The notes under the pieces are model-generated. The model had not been told where the DNA came from. It worked only from the letters and a program-made list of their open reading frames with translations, and made no database searches. A program made the translations under genes and the position numbers. A stretch of DNA of 64,000 bases from Calothrix sp. C42_A2020_038 (GTDB lineage Bacteria; Cyanobacteriota; Cyanobacteriia; Cyanobacteriales; Nostocaceae). Numbering within the stretch: the stretch's first letter is position 1; each line of letters opens with the position of its first letter. The DNA lies in the NCBI GenBank assembly GCA_015272395.1, contig JACYLQ010000033.1:124001-188000 (forward strand), read 5' to 3'. Below are positions 41,916 through 51,433 of the stretch, piece by piece.

Positions 41916-42818
41916 ATGCATATGCTAAGTCGAAGCAAACAGTTTTTTAGTTTGCTACCGGGGCACTCTCAAAACAATGACTATTGGTATAAGCGATTAC
42001 TATCAATAAGCATACTAAGTTTTTTTGGAGCATTTACATCTCAAAGTATTGGGATTGCTGCACCAAATGTCCAACTTCAAGATTGGCGTTTTTCTCCTGA
42101 AGTTGCACAACTTGAATTTAGCCTTTCTGGGGCTTCTCAACCAAAAATATTCTTCCTTTCCCAACCATCGCGCTTGGTTGTTGATTTACCCGATACTAAA
42201 TTAGGGTATGTTCCGACTCAACAAAACTATTCTGGTGCCATTCAACGTATTCGTCTTTCCCAATTAAACGAAAGCGTTACACGCATTGTCATGGATCTGG
42301 CGCCAGGAACAGCGATTAATCCAAGCCAAATACTTCTACAACCCACCTCTCCTACTAGTTGGGTATTACGTCCGTTTGTTACCAGCTATACAAATAATAC
42401 GGGGCTAATCACACAACCTGGAGTATTTGCACCTCAACCACCAGTGTCAATTACACAACCTGGAGTATTTGCACCTCAACCACCAGTGTCAATTACACAA
42501 CCTGGAGTATTTGCACCTCAACCACCAGGGTTAATTACACAACCTGGAACTACAAGTCTCCCTCCAATAAATGGTGATACTCAGCAACAACCATTTGTAA
42601 GTGTACCCCCTCTAACTCCTAATAACTCTTCACAAATACCCGGTTCAATACTTCCACCAGCAACTTTTCCAAATCCATTTGGGGGAATTGGCAACACCCC
42701 ACCATTAATTTCGCCTAATTACACACTGCCAACTACAGTTCCAACTTATCCCAATAATTCAAGCAATACTGGTTCTGGAGTCATACCTTGGGGACAAAGT
42801 TTACCAAGCCAGAGATAA
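41916..42818 (+). CDS. AMIN-domain cell-envelope protein with proline-rich tandem repeats
   Basis: After a membrane/signal helix (SISILSFFGAFTSQSIGIAA) comes one AMIN domain (about 48-150: VQLQDWRFSPEVAQLEF, LVVDLPDTKLGY, RIRLSQLNESVTRIVMDL). AMIN domains bind peptidoglycan or outer-membrane partners and in cyanobacteria accompany AmiC amidases and secretins; here no catalytic domain follows. Residues 165-211 are three nearly identical 14-residue units plus a partial fourth (ITQPGVFAPQPP), and the rest is a Pro/Asn-rich tail. Probably a periplasmic structural or localisation protein. GGATAA precedes the ATG. Confidence 0.8.
   Translation: MHMLSRSKQFFSLLPGHSQNNDYWYKRLLSISILSFFGAFTSQSIGIAAPNVQLQDWRFSPEVAQLEFSLSGASQPKIFFLSQPSRLVVDLPDTKLGYVPTQQNYSGAIQRIRLSQLNESVTRIVMDLAPGTAINPSQILLQPTSPTSWVLRPFVTSYTNNTGLITQPGVFAPQPPVSITQPGVFAPQPPVSITQPGVFAPQPPGLITQPGTTSLPPINGDTQQQPFVSVPPLTPNNSSQIPGSILPPATFPNPFGGIGNTPPLISPNYTLPTTVPTYPNNSSNTGSGVIPWGQSLPSQR
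42408..42548 (+). repeat. 42-bp tandem repeat in the AMIN gene
   Basis: Three units (42408-42449, 42450-42491, 42492-42533) and a 15-base partial fourth are almost identical at the DNA level, including synonymous sites, which indicates recent expansion. The unit is a multiple of three, so the frame is kept. Confidence 0.92.
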
Positions 42819-42826
42819 TTAAGGTT

Positions 42827-42876
42827 TTAGATTTTAGATTTTGGATTTTGGATTTGTCGCGCGACAAATCCAAAAT
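42827..42876. repeat. Heptamer repeats with embedded TTGTCGCGCGACAA palindrome
   Basis: GGATTTT-type heptamers lead into TTGTCGCGCGACAA (42855-42868) and then the complementary AAATCCAAAATT, so the stretch folds back. It lies between the convergent AMIN and DUF3172 genes and could act as a terminator. The same composite is found at 25337-25366. Confidence 0.75.
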
Positions 42877-42878
42877 TA

Positions 42879-43418
42879 CTAGAACCTATCTGTTTCTTGG
42901 GGTGGGGCAACTGCTCCAGGTTGGGTGAGGAAGAAGTTTTGAGCTGCTTCGTTTTGATATATACAACGAATATCAGGTTTTTCATTGTCTAGATTACCTG
43001 TAAAACCAAAAGTGTTCAAACGGTTTTTACAGTCACTTACTTGTTGAGCGGTTATGAGCTTTCTCTGCTCCAAAATAGCCCAGTTATTTTGCCGAATCAC
43101 ACATCCAGGACGCATACTCGGTTGAGCTACATAGACATTAAACGGGTTCAGCGTCACAAATAACCGCGCGTCCATTACCATTGCGCTGGCTCCGTACTGA
43201 ACACAAATTTCTGGATTTGGAGCTTTGGTGTCAATAAATTCACGCGATGCTACATTCGAGGGAGTTAATGTAGTCGTTGAGCTAAAAGCAATACCAATCC
43301 CAATTCCTAATATGAACACTCCTCCCAAAATTGCGATAGTGGTGAAGTTGAATAGTGGGGATTGTAAAGCAGATGGTTTAGAAGTAGTAGCTTGTCTACC
43401 AGGAGGTCTACGTCTCAT
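42879..43418 (-). CDS. DUF3172-family cyanobacterial protein
   Basis: The 179 residues: a basic N-terminus (MRRRPPGRQ), one membrane helix (FTTIAILGGVFILGIGIGIAF) and a soluble domain with PEICVQYGASAMVMDARLFV, RPGCVIRQNNWAILEQR and DCKNRLNTFGFTGNL. This matches the conserved DUF3172 proteins that I know from cyanobacterial genomes, which have no assigned function. Four Cys could form disulfides if the domain faces the lumen or periplasm. ndhN lies 430 bases upstream on the same strand. Confidence 0.8.
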   Translation of the reverse strand: MRRRPPGRQATTSKPSALQSPLFNFTTIAILGGVFILGIGIGIAFSSTTTLTPSNVASREFIDTKAPNPEICVQYGASAMVMDARLFVTLNPFNVYVAQPSMRPGCVIRQNNWAILEQRKLITAQQVSDCKNRLNTFGFTGNLDNEKPDIRCIYQNEAAQNFFLTQPGAVAPPQETDRF

Positions 43419-43845
43419 TGTTGCTTTGTTACAATTTAGCTGAAATATTGGGAGTAAATAGTTTAAGTACTTTAAACTACTCTTCCCCTTATATAAGTAT
43501 GACTATTATTTTCTAGAATTGTGCTGCTTGTTGTATTTTAACTGTTTATTATTGGTTACTACTAGCTATCTCTATACTTGAATTAATATCAGATGAAGTA
43601 CTACCTGTTTAGAAACCAGTAGTACTCTGTTTGCAGCAGTCAAGTCGCAATTATACAAAGTACTACCTGTTTTGTTAACTATTATTTTGGATAGATGGGC
43701 GCTCCAGCACTCACCAAAGCGTGGTCTGTGTCATTAATTTTGGTGTACTGTAGGACAGGCAGGAAAGCCTGTTCTATTGCTTGAGTCTTGCGATGCCTGA
43801 CCCACAAAAGATTATTGATACCACCAAAACTGATGACACAAACCG
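43419..43845. other. Intergenic between DUF3172 and ndhN, with stem-loops
   Basis: It contains a stem AGTACTAC / GTAGTACT (43597-43626) with a partial second copy near 43658-43677, and a hairpin ACAGGC / GCCTGT at 43755-43772 followed by TCTATTG that resembles the terminator after prfA. A 67-codon minus-strand frame overlapping the end of ndhN looks spurious. Nothing else is seen. Confidence 0.4.
43755..43772. terminator. ACAGGC hairpin downstream of ndhN
   Basis: A short stem (ACAGGC / GCCTGT, loop AGGAAA) that shares its arms with the hairpin at 63476-63497. It lies about 75-90 bases beyond the ndhN stop on the minus strand and is a possible transcript end. Confidence 0.4.
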
Positions 43846-44325
43846 CTAGCTTGCTACAGCCAAAGTTTTCTCCAAAGGAGTCCAACGGAAACAGCGATCG
43901 CCTCCCCGTTCAATAATGACTTTTACTTTTGGCTCCATGCTTGGTAATGCTGCAAAATATTCCAACTCTTGGTCTGAGAGAATATGTCCCTCAATAATCC
44001 ACAGTACTAGTCCTTTCGACTTGGGTGGAAGTTGTTCTATTTGATATGACAAAATTGGTGGTACATAGTACACAGCACCAACAGCCGCACCGCTGGCAGT
44101 ACTTTTTTTGCCAAGGTGTGGAGGTCTGACACCGTGAATACGAGTTAAATATGCAGCCACATCACCCAAACCGCGCGCTGTGAAGTTTAGAGTCGTGTAA
44201 CCGTTTGCGCGCAGACGGCGCCGATACCGACCTTCAAAGCCTCCCTCTAGGGGTGCGTAAACACCTAGGGCGCCGTATTTCTCTAAATCGCGGATTAATC
44301 CTTTGCCAGTGGTTATTAGTGCCAT
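43846..44325 (-). CDS. ndhN: NDH-1 subunit N
   Basis: From ATG 44325 (MALITTGKGLIRDLEKYGAL) the protein has 159 residues, the usual NdhN length; the longer in-frame start 69 bases upstream lacks conservation. FEGRYRRRLRANGYTTLNFTA, RGLGDVAAYLTRIHGVRPPHLGKK and the GKGLI start are diagnostic. NdhN is a stromal-side subunit special to cyanobacterial and chloroplast NDH-1, which works in cyclic electron flow and CO2 uptake. It is divergent from the ribosomal operon across a long leader. Confidence 0.96.
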   Translation of the reverse strand: MALITTGKGLIRDLEKYGALGVYAPLEGGFEGRYRRRLRANGYTTLNFTARGLGDVAAYLTRIHGVRPPHLGKKSTASGAAVGAVYYVPPILSYQIEQLPPKSKGLVLWIIEGHILSDQELEYFAALPSMEPKVKVIIERGGDRCFRWTPLEKTLAVAS

Positions 44326-45165
44326 AGATTTTGAGTTATATCCCGCTTTAATATATCTATTATCAGCTCTGAAATGTGAAATTAAGTTACGCAATTAACC
44401 TATGGTGAGCATTGGGACTGAAGAACTGGGATTTACGAGTCAGGAGTTACGGAGTACAATTCTTAGTGCCCAATGTTTCATCATCCTGCTTTCTTCAAAA
44501 AAATAGTAGACAAATTTTAATAAACGTTCTATATTGTTAGATTGTGACCAAAAGAAATTTAAATTCTTTGTCACTTTCAGAGCAAGTCGCACAAGCTAGG
44601 ATGATGACAGTTAAAATTTAGATAGATATAATATCTAGGTTTGAGTGTAGAAAGATTAGTTAAAGTGACTCGAAGGCTGATAAAATGAAAAACCTTGGGA
44701 AAAGTTTGTAGCTTCGTTTTAGATGCTAAAGTAAACCCAAGCGACTAGTTTAAAAGTCTTCAGTACGTTAATCCTGACAAACAAACTAAATCTTGAACTA
44801 TTGTTTAAGGTTGAATAAGGCGAGTACTAAGTAGTAGTGTTGGTTTGGAGCATTACGTAAGTCTTAGTCAAAGGATACTGAGTTGCAATTGCTTCTTAAG
44901 TCCATGTGTATACGCCGCGATGTCAGAATCAATCGCATGAAAAGCAAAGTTATTAGACTTTGCTTACACTTTTAATAGTTTTACTTTTGGACAAAGTAAA
45001 GCTTTATAAGTGCTTTGATGTGAACTGGAGTTGAAAACGGATTCTCCAAACTTTAAGGAGCAAGTTGTTACGTATGGCTTGCTAAGTTTGAAATGCACAA
45101 AAGCAGTCAAAGCCTTGAGAATCCAATTCTTAAAAAAGATAACTATAAAAGGAGAACCAGTAACT
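44326..45165. promoter_or_regulatory. Divergent ndhN / ribosomal superoperon promoter and leader
   Basis: About 840 bases without a gene. The ndhN-proximal part has degenerate heptamer repeats (44404-44465). A stem-loop AGCAAAGT / ACTTTGCT lies at 44943-44964, and the last 200 bases are AT-rich. As rplC is the first gene of a superoperon, an autoregulatory leader is plausible, but no known r-protein leader motif is recognised. AAGGAG at about 45149-45154 is the rplC ribosome site. Confidence 0.45.
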
Positions 45166-45807
45166 GTGTCTGTAGGTATTCTAGGCACCAAACTGGGCAT
45201 GACCCAAATATTTGACGATGCAGGAGCGGCAATTCCGGTGACTGTCATCCAAGCAGGTCCATGCACAGTTACACAAGTAAAAACTAAACAGACCGACGGT
45301 TACTCTGCCATTCAGGTTGGCTATCGTGAAGTGAAGCCTAAAGCTTTAAACAAGCCAAAGTTGGGGCACCTGGCCAAGTCAGAAGCCCCTTCACTGCGTC
45401 ACTTACGGGAATATCGCATTGAAAATTCTAGTGAGTATTCTTTAGGTCAACAGATTAAGGCAGATATTTTTAGCGCAGGTCAAATTGTAGACGTATGTGG
45501 TACTAGTATTGGTCGAGGTTTTGCGGGTAACCAAAAACGCAATAACTTTGGTCGAGGTCCGATGTCACACGGTTCTAAAAACCACCGTGAGCCAGGTTCG
45601 ATTGGTGCGGGTACAACTCCCGGTCGTGTATTTCCTGGTATGCGGATGGCAGGTCGTCTCGGTGGGAAACAGGTGACTGTTAAAAAGTTGACTGTAGTGC
45701 GAGTCGATACAGAACGTAATTTGTTGTTAATCAAGGGAGCTATTCCTGGTAAACCTGGCGCTTTAGTTAACGTCCTCCCTGCCAATTTAGTCGGCAGACA
45801 AAAGTAG
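45166..45807 (+). CDS. rplC: 50S ribosomal protein L3
   Basis: The 213 residues start at GTG 45166 ([17 protein letters not shown]), 11 bases after AAGGAG; the frame is open further upstream but not conserved. [20 protein letters not shown] and [19 protein letters not shown] are the L3 loop that reaches the peptidyl transferase centre. It is first gene of the superoperon, as usual in cyanobacteria where rpsJ is elsewhere. rplD follows after 53 bases. Confidence 0.97.
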   Translation: MSVGILGTKLGMTQIFDDAGAAIPVTVIQAGPCTVTQVKTKQTDGYSAIQVGYREVKPKALNKPKLGHLAKSEAPSLRHLREYRIENSSEYSLGQQIKADIFSAGQIVDVCGTSIGRGFAGNQKRNNFGRGPMSHGSKNHREPGSIGAGTTPGRVFPGMRMAGRLGGKQVTVKKLTVVRVDTERNLLLIKGAIPGKPGALVNVLPANLVGRQK

Positions 45808-45860
45808 CTGTCGGTTATTAGTCATTAATCCTGATTAAAAGGAAGACAAAGGACACAAAA

Positions 45861-46493
45861 ATGTTTGAGTGTACAGTCAAAAATTGGCAAGGTGAACAGG
45901 TCGGACAGAAGACGTTCGAGATGAAGGTTGCCAAGGAAGAAACAGCTTCTCACGTCGTTCATCGTGCGTTGGTAAGACAGATGACCAATGCTCGTGCTGG
46001 AACGGCGAATACTAAAACTCGTTCGGAAGTGCGAGGTGGTGGTCGCAAACCTTGGCGCCAGAAAGGAACTGGTCGCGCGCGCGCTGGTTCAATACGTTCA
46101 CCGTTGTGGCGTGGTGGTGGTGTAATTTTTGGGCCCAAACCGCGTCAATTTAACCTGAATATAAACCGCAAAGAACTGAAGTTGGCATTGCGAACAGCGT
46201 TTGCAAGTAGAATTAACGATTTAATCGTTGTAGAAGAATTCTCTAGTCAGTTATCACGCCCTAAAACCAAAGAGTTGGTGCAAGCAGTAGCTCGTTGGGG
46301 TTCAGAACCAGAGAATAAAACTTTATTAATTACTTCCGAACGGAACGATAGCGTTTATTATTCAGCACGTAACGTTGAAAACTTGAAGTTGTTGTACGCA
46401 GACCAACTAAATGTTTATGACTTGCTGAATGCGGACAAAATTATTGTGACAGCATCAGCTTTGGAAAAAATTCAGGAGGTCTACAGTGCCTAA
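45861..46493 (+). CDS. rplD: 50S ribosomal protein L4
   Basis: The 210 residues include the tunnel-lining loop ([20 protein letters not shown], then [17 protein letters not shown]) and a globular RNA-binding core. L4 binds 23S rRNA domain I early in assembly; in E. coli it also controls its own operon, which cannot be judged here. AAAGGACAC precedes the ATG. The end overlaps rplW by 8 bases, so translation is probably coupled. Confidence 0.97.
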   Translation: MFECTVKNWQGEQVGQKTFEMKVAKEETASHVVHRALVRQMTNARAGTANTKTRSEVRGGGRKPWRQKGTGRARAGSIRSPLWRGGGVIFGPKPRQFNLNINRKELKLALRTAFASRINDLIVVEEFSSQLSRPKTKELVQAVARWGSEPENKTLLITSERNDSVYYSARNVENLKLLYADQLNVYDLLNADKIIVTASALEKIQEVYSA

Positions 46494-46800
46494 ATTTGAG
46501 TCTCGTAACCTACCTGACTTAATACGTCGCCCGATTGTGACTGAAAAAGCGACTATTAATATGGAGCAAAACAAATATACTTTTGAAGTTGCTCCAAAAG
46601 CTGACAAGTTACAAATCAGAGAAGCAATTGAAAGCTTATTTGATGTCAAAGTCGTAAAAGTAAATACTGCCAATCCACCACGTAAAAAACGTCGTGTTGG
46701 TAAGTTTGTTGGATATAAGCCCCACTACAAACGTGCGATAGTCACTGTCGCTCCTGGGGATGAAGAGAAAATTAGAAAAATCTTATTCCCAGAAGTCTAA
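46486..46800 (+). CDS. rplW: 50S ribosomal protein L23
   Basis: The 104-residue protein starts at GTG inside the last codons of rplD, preceded by [26 protein letters not shown] and the loop [20 protein letters not shown] are typical. L23 borders the exit tunnel and docks trigger factor and SRP. It is followed by a 106-base repeat-filled gap. Confidence 0.97.
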   Translation: MPKFESRNLPDLIRRPIVTEKATINMEQNKYTFEVAPKADKLQIREAIESLFDVKVVKVNTANPPRKKRRVGKFVGYKPHYKRAIVTVAPGDEEKIRKILFPEV

Positions 46801-46807
46801 AAAGTTA

Positions 46808-46890
46808 CGAGTGAAGAGTTATGAGTTGTGAGTTAAGAATTATTTATAACTCCTAACTCCTAACTCCTAACTGAGAACTCCTAACTATTA
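46808..46890. repeat. Fold-back heptamer cassette, rplW-rplB gap
   Basis: GAGTTATGAGTTGTGAGTTA-type heptamers are followed by the near-complementary AACTCCTAACTCCTAACTCC series, so the transcript can fold into a long imperfect hairpin. It fills most of the 106-base gap. Confidence 0.85.
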
Positions 46891-46906
46891 ACTTGAACTT
46901 AAAACT

Positions 46907-47770
46907 ATGGGTACTCGCTCTTTCCGCCCCTACACCCCCAGTACACGACAAGTCACAATCTCGGACTTCTCAGAAATTACTAAAAAGGATCCCGAAAAGT
47001 CTTTAACGGTTTACATACACCGTGCGAAAGGTCGTAATAACCAAGGACGAATTACAAGTCGTCGTCGTGGTGGTGGGCACAAAAAACTTTATCGAATCAT
47101 CGATTTTAAGCGCGACAAGCGTAACATTTCGGCAATAGTCACAGCTATTGAATACGACCCAAACCGTAACGCTCGAATTGCACTTTTGCAATACGAAGAC
47201 GGTGAAAAGCGTTATATTCTTCAACCTGCTGGGTTGAAAGTTGGAACAAATATAATTGCAGGTCCAAACTCCCCAATTGAAATAGGCAATGCTTTACCTT
47301 TATCGAATATCCCCTTGGGTACAACTGTTCATAATGTTGAACTTAAAGCTGGTAAAGGTGGTCAAATTGTCCGTTCCGCTGGTGCCGCAGCTCAAGTGGT
47401 AGCAAAAGAAGGTGACTATGTAACCTTGAAGTTACCTTCAACTGAAGTTCGGATGGTGCGTCGCGAATGTTACGCAACAATTGGACAAGTTGGTAATGTA
47501 GAGGCACGTAACCTTAGTGCTGGTAAGGCTGGGCGTAATCGTTGGAAAGGGCGCCGTCCAAGCGTTCGTGGTAGCGTTATGAACCCAGTAGATCACCCAC
47601 ACGGTGGTGGTGAAGGTCGGGCGCCAATTGGTCGTTCCGGTCCTGTAACACCTTGGGGTAAACCAGCTTTGGGTATGAAAACACGCAAACGTAAAAACCA
47701 AAGCTCCAAGTATATCGTACGTCGTCGTCGTAAAACATCAAAACGCGGACGTGGTGGACGCGAATCATAA
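46907..47770 (+). CDS. rplB: 50S ribosomal protein L2
   Basis: The 287 residues have the N-terminal [20 protein letters not shown], central [19 protein letters not shown] and the peptidyl-transferase-associated [20 protein letters not shown] with its conserved His in HPHGGG. This is the full bacterial length. It is flanked on both sides by fold-back repeat cassettes; its start lies 106 bases after rplW. Confidence 0.97.
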   Translation: MGTRSFRPYTPSTRQVTISDFSEITKKDPEKSLTVYIHRAKGRNNQGRITSRRRGGGHKKLYRIIDFKRDKRNISAIVTAIEYDPNRNARIALLQYEDGEKRYILQPAGLKVGTNIIAGPNSPIEIGNALPLSNIPLGTTVHNVELKAGKGGQIVRSAGAAAQVVAKEGDYVTLKLPSTEVRMVRRECYATIGQVGNVEARNLSAGKAGRNRWKGRRPSVRGSVMNPVDHPHGGGEGRAPIGRSGPVTPWGKPALGMKTRKRKNQSSKYIVRRRRKTSKRGRGGRES

Positions 47771-47860
47771 TAAGTTAGGAGTTAGGAGCTGGAAGTTAGG
47801 AGTTCTTTTTTGTAACTCATAACCATAACTCATAACTCATAACTCATAACTCTACTCAGC
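47771..47860. repeat. Fold-back heptamer cassette, rplB-rpsS gap
   Basis: TTAGGAG units, GTTCTTTTTTG, then ATAACTC units (about four in a row). The two blocks are nearly complementary with G-A mismatches, forming a stem that occupies the gap between the two genes. Confidence 0.85.
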
Positions 47861-47874
47861 TACTAAATTTTGTT

Positions 47875-48153
47875 ATGGGTCGTTCTCTAAAAAAAGGTCC
47901 TTTTGTTGCAGACCATTTACTCAAAAAGATAGATAGGCTTAATGCTTCTAACAAGAAGGAAGTTATTAAAACTTGGTCGCGCGCTTCGACAATATTGCCG
48001 CAAATGGTAGGACATACAATTGCCGTACATAATGGTAAACAGCATGTTCCTGTATTTGTAAGTGACCAAATGGTAGGTCACAAATTAGGCGAATTTGCTC
48101 CTACGCGTACTTACCGTGGTCATTCTAAAAGCGATAAGAAAGGTGGGAGATAG
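47875..48153 (+). CDS. rpsS: 30S ribosomal protein S19
   Basis: The 92-residue protein has [20 protein letters not shown] at the N-terminus and the conserved [16 protein letters not shown] near the C-terminus. S19 sits in the 30S head with S13 and contacts A-site tRNA. Full length. The upstream region is repeat sequence without a strong Shine-Dalgarno. Confidence 0.97.
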   Translation: MGRSLKKGPFVADHLLKKIDRLNASNKKEVIKTWSRASTILPQMVGHTIAVHNGKQHVPVFVSDQMVGHKLGEFAPTRTYRGHSKSDKKGGR

Positions 48154-48236
48154 TATTTTGGATTGTGGATTTTGGATTGAGGATTTTGGATTATATCCAA
48201 GACCTGAAACCTGAAATCTAAAATCTAAAGTCTAAG
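48154..48236. repeat. Fold-back heptamer cassette, rpsS-rplV gap
   Basis: GGATTTT-type heptamers (48158-48192) followed by complementary AAATCTA units (48210-48232), then the AAGGAG ribosome site of rplV. Same arrangement as in neighbouring gaps, but built from a different heptamer. Confidence 0.85.
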
Positions 48237-48245
48237 GAGAAAATT

Positions 48246-48611
48246 ATGCCAAAAGAAATTACTAGTCCTGAAGTCAAAGCTGTCGCCCGCTATGTACGCA
48301 TGTCTCCTTATAAAGTGCGGCGTGTTCTCGACCAAATACGCGGACGGTCTTATCGTGAAGCTTTGGTGATTTTAGAGTTTATGCCTTATCGTGCGTGCGA
48401 TCCGGTTTTGAAGTTGCTGCGAAGTGCAGCAGCCAACGCCGAACATAATAACGGTCTGAACCGCGCAGAATTGGTAATTAGCCAAGCTTTCGCTGACCAA
48501 GGTCCAGTTCTCAAACGTTTTCAACCAAGAGCGCAGGGTCGAGCATATCAAATCCGCAAGCCAACTTGTCACATTACTCTTGCTGTAGCTGCTGGTGCAG
48601 CGGCTGAATAA
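48246..48611 (+). CDS. rplV: 50S ribosomal protein L22
   Basis: The 121 residues show [40 protein letters not shown] and the beta-hairpin loop [20 protein letters not shown] that lines the exit tunnel and contacts macrolides. AAGGAG lies 5 bases before the ATG. rpsC follows after 30 bases. Confidence 0.97.
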   Translation: MPKEITSPEVKAVARYVRMSPYKVRRVLDQIRGRSYREALVILEFMPYRACDPVLKLLRSAAANAEHNNGLNRAELVISQAFADQGPVLKRFQPRAQGRAYQIRKPTCHITLAVAAGAAAE

Positions 48612-48641
48612 GATTAAAGAATTTTATTAGAGGAAGTATTT

Positions 48642-49415
48642 GTGGGACAGAAGATTCATCCAGTAGGTTTTCGCCTAGGGATAACACAAGAACATCAATC
48701 TCGTTGGTTTGCTGACCCCAGTCGTTACCCAGAACTTCTGCAAGAAGACTATAAACTTCGTAAGTATATAGACGAAAAACTGGGTAGATACGCGCAAAAC
48801 AACGCCGGAATTTCTGAAGTTCGCATCGAGCGTAAAGCAGATCAAATCGATCTTGAAGTACGTACTGCTAGACCTGGTGTTGTAGTCGGTCGTGGTGGTC
48901 AAGGTATTGAGTCGTTGCGAACAGGTTTGCAAGATCTTTTAGGTAGCAACCGTCAAATACGTATTAACGTTGTTGAAGTGCAGCGAGTTGATGCTAACGC
49001 TTATTTGATTGCTGAATACGTTGCACAGCAACTCGAACGTCGGGTTTCATTTCGTCGAGTCGTTCGCCAAGCGATCCAACGTGCGCAGCGTGCAGGTGTA
49101 CAAGGTATAAAAATTCAAGTTAGCGGTCGTCTCAACGGTGCTGAAATCGCACGAACAGAGGCTTCACGTGAAGGTAGTGTGCCTTTACATACTTTACGTG
49201 CTGATATTGATTACGCTTACTGCACTGCGAAAACTATTTACGGAATCCTTGGTATCAAAGTTTGGGTATTCAAAGGAGAAATCATTCCTGGACAGGAAGA
49301 ACGTGAAGTAGCCTCAGTCACAAATCGTAGTGAGCGCGGCGAACGTGACCAGCAGCGTCGTCGAGGTGGTCAGCGGCGCCGTCAACAGTTTGAAGACCGT
49401 TCAAATGAAGGATAA
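48642..49415 (+). CDS. rpsC: 30S ribosomal protein S3
   Basis: The 257 residues start at GTG ([20 protein letters not shown]) after AGAGGAAG. The KH domain loop [17 protein letters not shown] carries GxxG, and [20 protein letters not shown] follows. The C-terminus is an Arg-rich tail ([20 protein letters not shown]), longer than in E. coli but common in cyanobacteria. S3 forms the mRNA entry site. Confidence 0.97.
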   Translation: MGQKIHPVGFRLGITQEHQSRWFADPSRYPELLQEDYKLRKYIDEKLGRYAQNNAGISEVRIERKADQIDLEVRTARPGVVVGRGGQGIESLRTGLQDLLGSNRQIRINVVEVQRVDANAYLIAEYVAQQLERRVSFRRVVRQAIQRAQRAGVQGIKIQVSGRLNGAEIARTEASREGSVPLHTLRADIDYAYCTAKTIYGILGIKVWVFKGEIIPGQEEREVASVTNRSERGERDQQRRRGGQRRRQQFEDRSNEG

Positions 49416-49560
49416 ATCGATTTTGGATTGGGGATTTTTCTTCGACAATGAATAGATTTTAGATTAATTGAATTCAATCCATAGTAATAAGTCTGGAAAG
49501 AGCAAAAAGTTTAGATTTATTCAATCCAAAATCCAAAATCTAAAATCTAAAGTGTTTGGT
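49416..49560. repeat. Fold-back heptamer cassette, rpsC-rplP gap
   Basis: GGATTTT-like units (49421-49440 and 49451-49464) and the complementary AATCCAAAATCTAAAATCTA block (49524-49552) flank a central AT-rich part. At 153 bases it is the longest of the fold-back gaps. Confidence 0.8.
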
Positions 49561-49568
49561 ATTCAATT

Positions 49569-50036
49569 ATGTTAAGTCCAAGAAGAACTAAATTCCGCAA
49601 ACAACAACGCGGACGAATGAAAGGATTGGCGGCGCGCGGTAGCTCTCTGAGCTTTGGAGATTTTGCACTTCAAGCACAAGAACCATGCTGGATCACATCG
49701 CGACAAATAGAAGCCTCACGTCGAGCTATGACTCGTTATATCCGTCGGGGTGGTAAAATTTGGATTCGGATTTTCCCTGATAAGCCGATCACTATGCGTC
49801 CTGCTGAAACCCGGATGGGTTCAGGTAAAGGAAACCCAGAATTTTGGGTAGCTGTGGTTAAACCCGGTAGAATTTTGTTTGAAATCGCTGGGGTTAGTGA
49901 AGAAGTTGCCCGCGAAGCAATGCGGTTAGCTTCATACAAGCTACCAATTAAAACTAAGTTTATTTCGCGTTCTGAAATAGAACCAGTTGTCACCGAGTCA
50001 GGTGCCGCTGAACCAGTTGTCACCGAACAGGAGTAG
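49569..50036 (+). CDS. rplP: 50S ribosomal protein L16
   Basis: The 155 residues: [40 protein letters not shown] and [20 protein letters not shown] are diagnostic of L16, which positions A-site tRNA. The protein runs about 15 residues past the usual end (near 140) with a duplicated unit [18 protein letters not shown], coded by a 30-bp direct repeat. rpmC starts 3 bases after the stop. Confidence 0.97.
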   Translation: MLSPRRTKFRKQQRGRMKGLAARGSSLSFGDFALQAQEPCWITSRQIEASRRAMTRYIRRGGKIWIRIFPDKPITMRPAETRMGSGKGNPEFWVAVVKPGRILFEIAGVSEEVAREAMRLASYKLPIKTKFISRSEIEPVVTESGAAEPVVTEQE

Positions 50037-50039
50037 GTT

Positions 50040-50255
50040 ATGCCACTTCCCAAAATTTCAGAAGCAAGAGAACTGAGCGACGAGCAGCTATCAGAAGAAA
50101 TTATTGCCGTAAAAAAGCAGTTGTTTCAGTTAAGGTTACAGAAGGCAACACGTCAGTTAGAAAAGCCTCATCAGTTTCGTCATGCTCGTCATCGTCTCTC
50201 GCAGTTATTAACCGTAGAAGGCGAGCGAAAACGCGCAGCCGCGAAAGAAAGTTAA
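50040..50255 (+). CDS. rpmC: 50S ribosomal protein L29
   Basis: The 71 residues of two helices: [20 protein letters not shown] and [21 protein letters not shown]29 flanks the tunnel exit beside L23. It is coupled to rplP (3-base gap; GGAG of CAGGAGTAG overlaps the rplP stop). A fold-back repeat gap of 136 bases follows. Confidence 0.95.
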   Translation: MPLPKISEARELSDEQLSEEIIAVKKQLFQLRLQKATRQLEKPHQFRHARHRLSQLLTVEGERKRAAAKES

Positions 50256-50264
50256 AAGTTTACA

Positions 50265-50380
50265 GTTAGGAGTTAGGAGTTGAAAAACCGAGTTAAGAAT
50301 AGGGGTTAAGATCTAAACTCATAACTCATAGCTCATAACTCATAACTCATAGCTCATAACTCATAATTCATAACTTAAAA
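50265..50380. repeat. Fold-back heptamer cassette, rpmC-rpsQ gap
   Basis: TTAGGAG units (50267-50282), a unique segment, then about nine ATAACTC / ATAGCTC units (50318-50375). This is the longest uninterrupted heptamer run in the window. Units vary in one position (A to G), suggesting expansion in blocks. Confidence 0.88.
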
Positions 50381-50391
50381 ACTAGGAAATT

Positions 50392-50628
50392 ATGGCAGTT
50401 AAAGAACGAGTTGGTTTGGTGGTCAGCGACAAAATGCAAAAGACGGTAGTTGTTGCCGTCGAAAACCGCGCTCCCCACCCTAAGTACGGCAAAATTGTTG
50501 TGAAAACCAGGCGTTACAAAGCTCACGATGAAGAAAATCAGTGCAAAATGGGTGACCGTGTTCGCATTTCTGAAACTCGTCCTTTGAGCAAAACCAAACG
50601 CTGGCAAGTCACAGAAATCCTGAAGTAA
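50392..50628 (+). CDS. rpsQ: 30S ribosomal protein S17
   Basis: The 78 residues: [40 protein letters not shown] and [18 protein letters not shown] give an unmistakable S17 OB fold that binds 16S rRNA helix 11. Full length. Its start follows directly after a heptamer repeat array. Confidence 0.97.
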   Translation: MAVKERVGLVVSDKMQKTVVVAVENRAPHPKYGKIVVKTRRYKAHDEENQCKMGDRVRISETRPLSKTKRWQVTEILK

Positions 50629-50689
50629 GTGAATTAATCAATATGTAAATCGTGAACAAACGATTTCATCAAAGGAGCGTCAAAACGCA

Positions 50690-51058
50690 ATGATTCAGCA
50701 GCAGTCCTATCTTAATGTCGCAGATAATAGCGGCGCCCGTAAGTTGATGTGTATCCGCGTATTAGGTGCGGGTAACAGTCGTTACGGCTTTATCGGCGAC
50801 CGGATTATCGCCGTTGTCAAAGATGCCGCTCCTAACATGGCGGTTAAAAAATCAGATGTTGTGGAAGCGGTTATAGTTCGTACTCGCCATACTATCCGTA
50901 GAGATAGCGGTATGAGTATCCGGTTTGACGACAACGCCGCAGTTATCATCAATAAAGATGGTAATCCCAGAGGTACGCGGGTTTTTGGTCCTGTAGCTCG
51001 CGAATTGCGGGACAAAAGCTTTACCAAAATTGTTTCGCTGGCGCCGGAGGTGCTGTAA
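50690..51058 (+). CDS. rplN: 50S ribosomal protein L14
   Basis: The 122 residues start [20 protein letters not shown] and end with [20 protein letters not shown], the classical L14 profile; it contributes to the bridge with the 30S subunit. AAAGGAGCG lies upstream. The ATG of rplX overlaps its stop codon by one base (TAATG), implying coupled translation. Confidence 0.97.
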   Translation: MIQQQSYLNVADNSGARKLMCIRVLGAGNSRYGFIGDRIIAVVKDAAPNMAVKKSDVVEAVIVRTRHTIRRDSGMSIRFDDNAAVIINKDGNPRGTRVFGPVARELRDKSFTKIVSLAPEVL

Positions 51059-51408
51059 TGGCTAGCAAGAAGGAAAAGCCCAAATTCTACAAAATGCACG
51101 TTAAAACTGGTGATACCGTTCAGGTAATCTCAGGTAAAGACAAAGGCAAAGTTGGAGAAATTATTAAAGCGCTCCCCCAAGATAGCAAAGTTATCGTCAA
51201 AGGCGTGAATATCAAAACAAAACACGTCAAACCCCAAGCAGAAGGGGAGTCTGGGCGAATTGTGACTCAGGAGTATCCCATCCATAGCTCTAACGTTATG
51301 CTCTACTCTACCAAGCAAAACGTTGCTAGTCGCATCTGCTATACAGTCACGGCTGAGGGAAAGAAAGTGCGGATGCTTAAGAAAACAGGGGAAATTATCG
51401 ATAAGTAA
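51058..51408 (+). CDS. rplX: 50S ribosomal protein L24
   Basis: The 116 residues have the KOW motif [19 protein letters not shown] and the [20 protein letters not shown] region. L24 starts 23S folding. One-base overlap with rplN. A 20-bp palindrome begins right after its stop codon. Confidence 0.96.
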   Translation: MASKKEKPKFYKMHVKTGDTVQVISGKDKGKVGEIIKALPQDSKVIVKGVNIKTKHVKPQAEGESGRIVTQEYPIHSSNVMLYSTKQNVASRICYTVTAEGKKVRMLKKTGEIIDK

Positions 51409-51428
51409 AGACGCAATTAATTGCGTCT
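51409..51428. repeat. 20-bp palindrome after rplX
   Basis: AGACGCAATTAATTGCGTCT starts 1 base after the rplX stop. It is a perfect palindrome that could fold in the transcript; such ACGCAATTAATTGCGT elements are a common repeat style in filamentous cyanobacteria. No T-run follows, so full termination is unlikely inside this operon. Confidence 0.8.
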
Positions 51429-51433
51429 GTACA

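Noticed and set aside
43682-43885. 67-codon frame overlapping the end of ndhN
   Set aside because: It overlaps ndhN out of frame and contains a hairpin; probably spurious.
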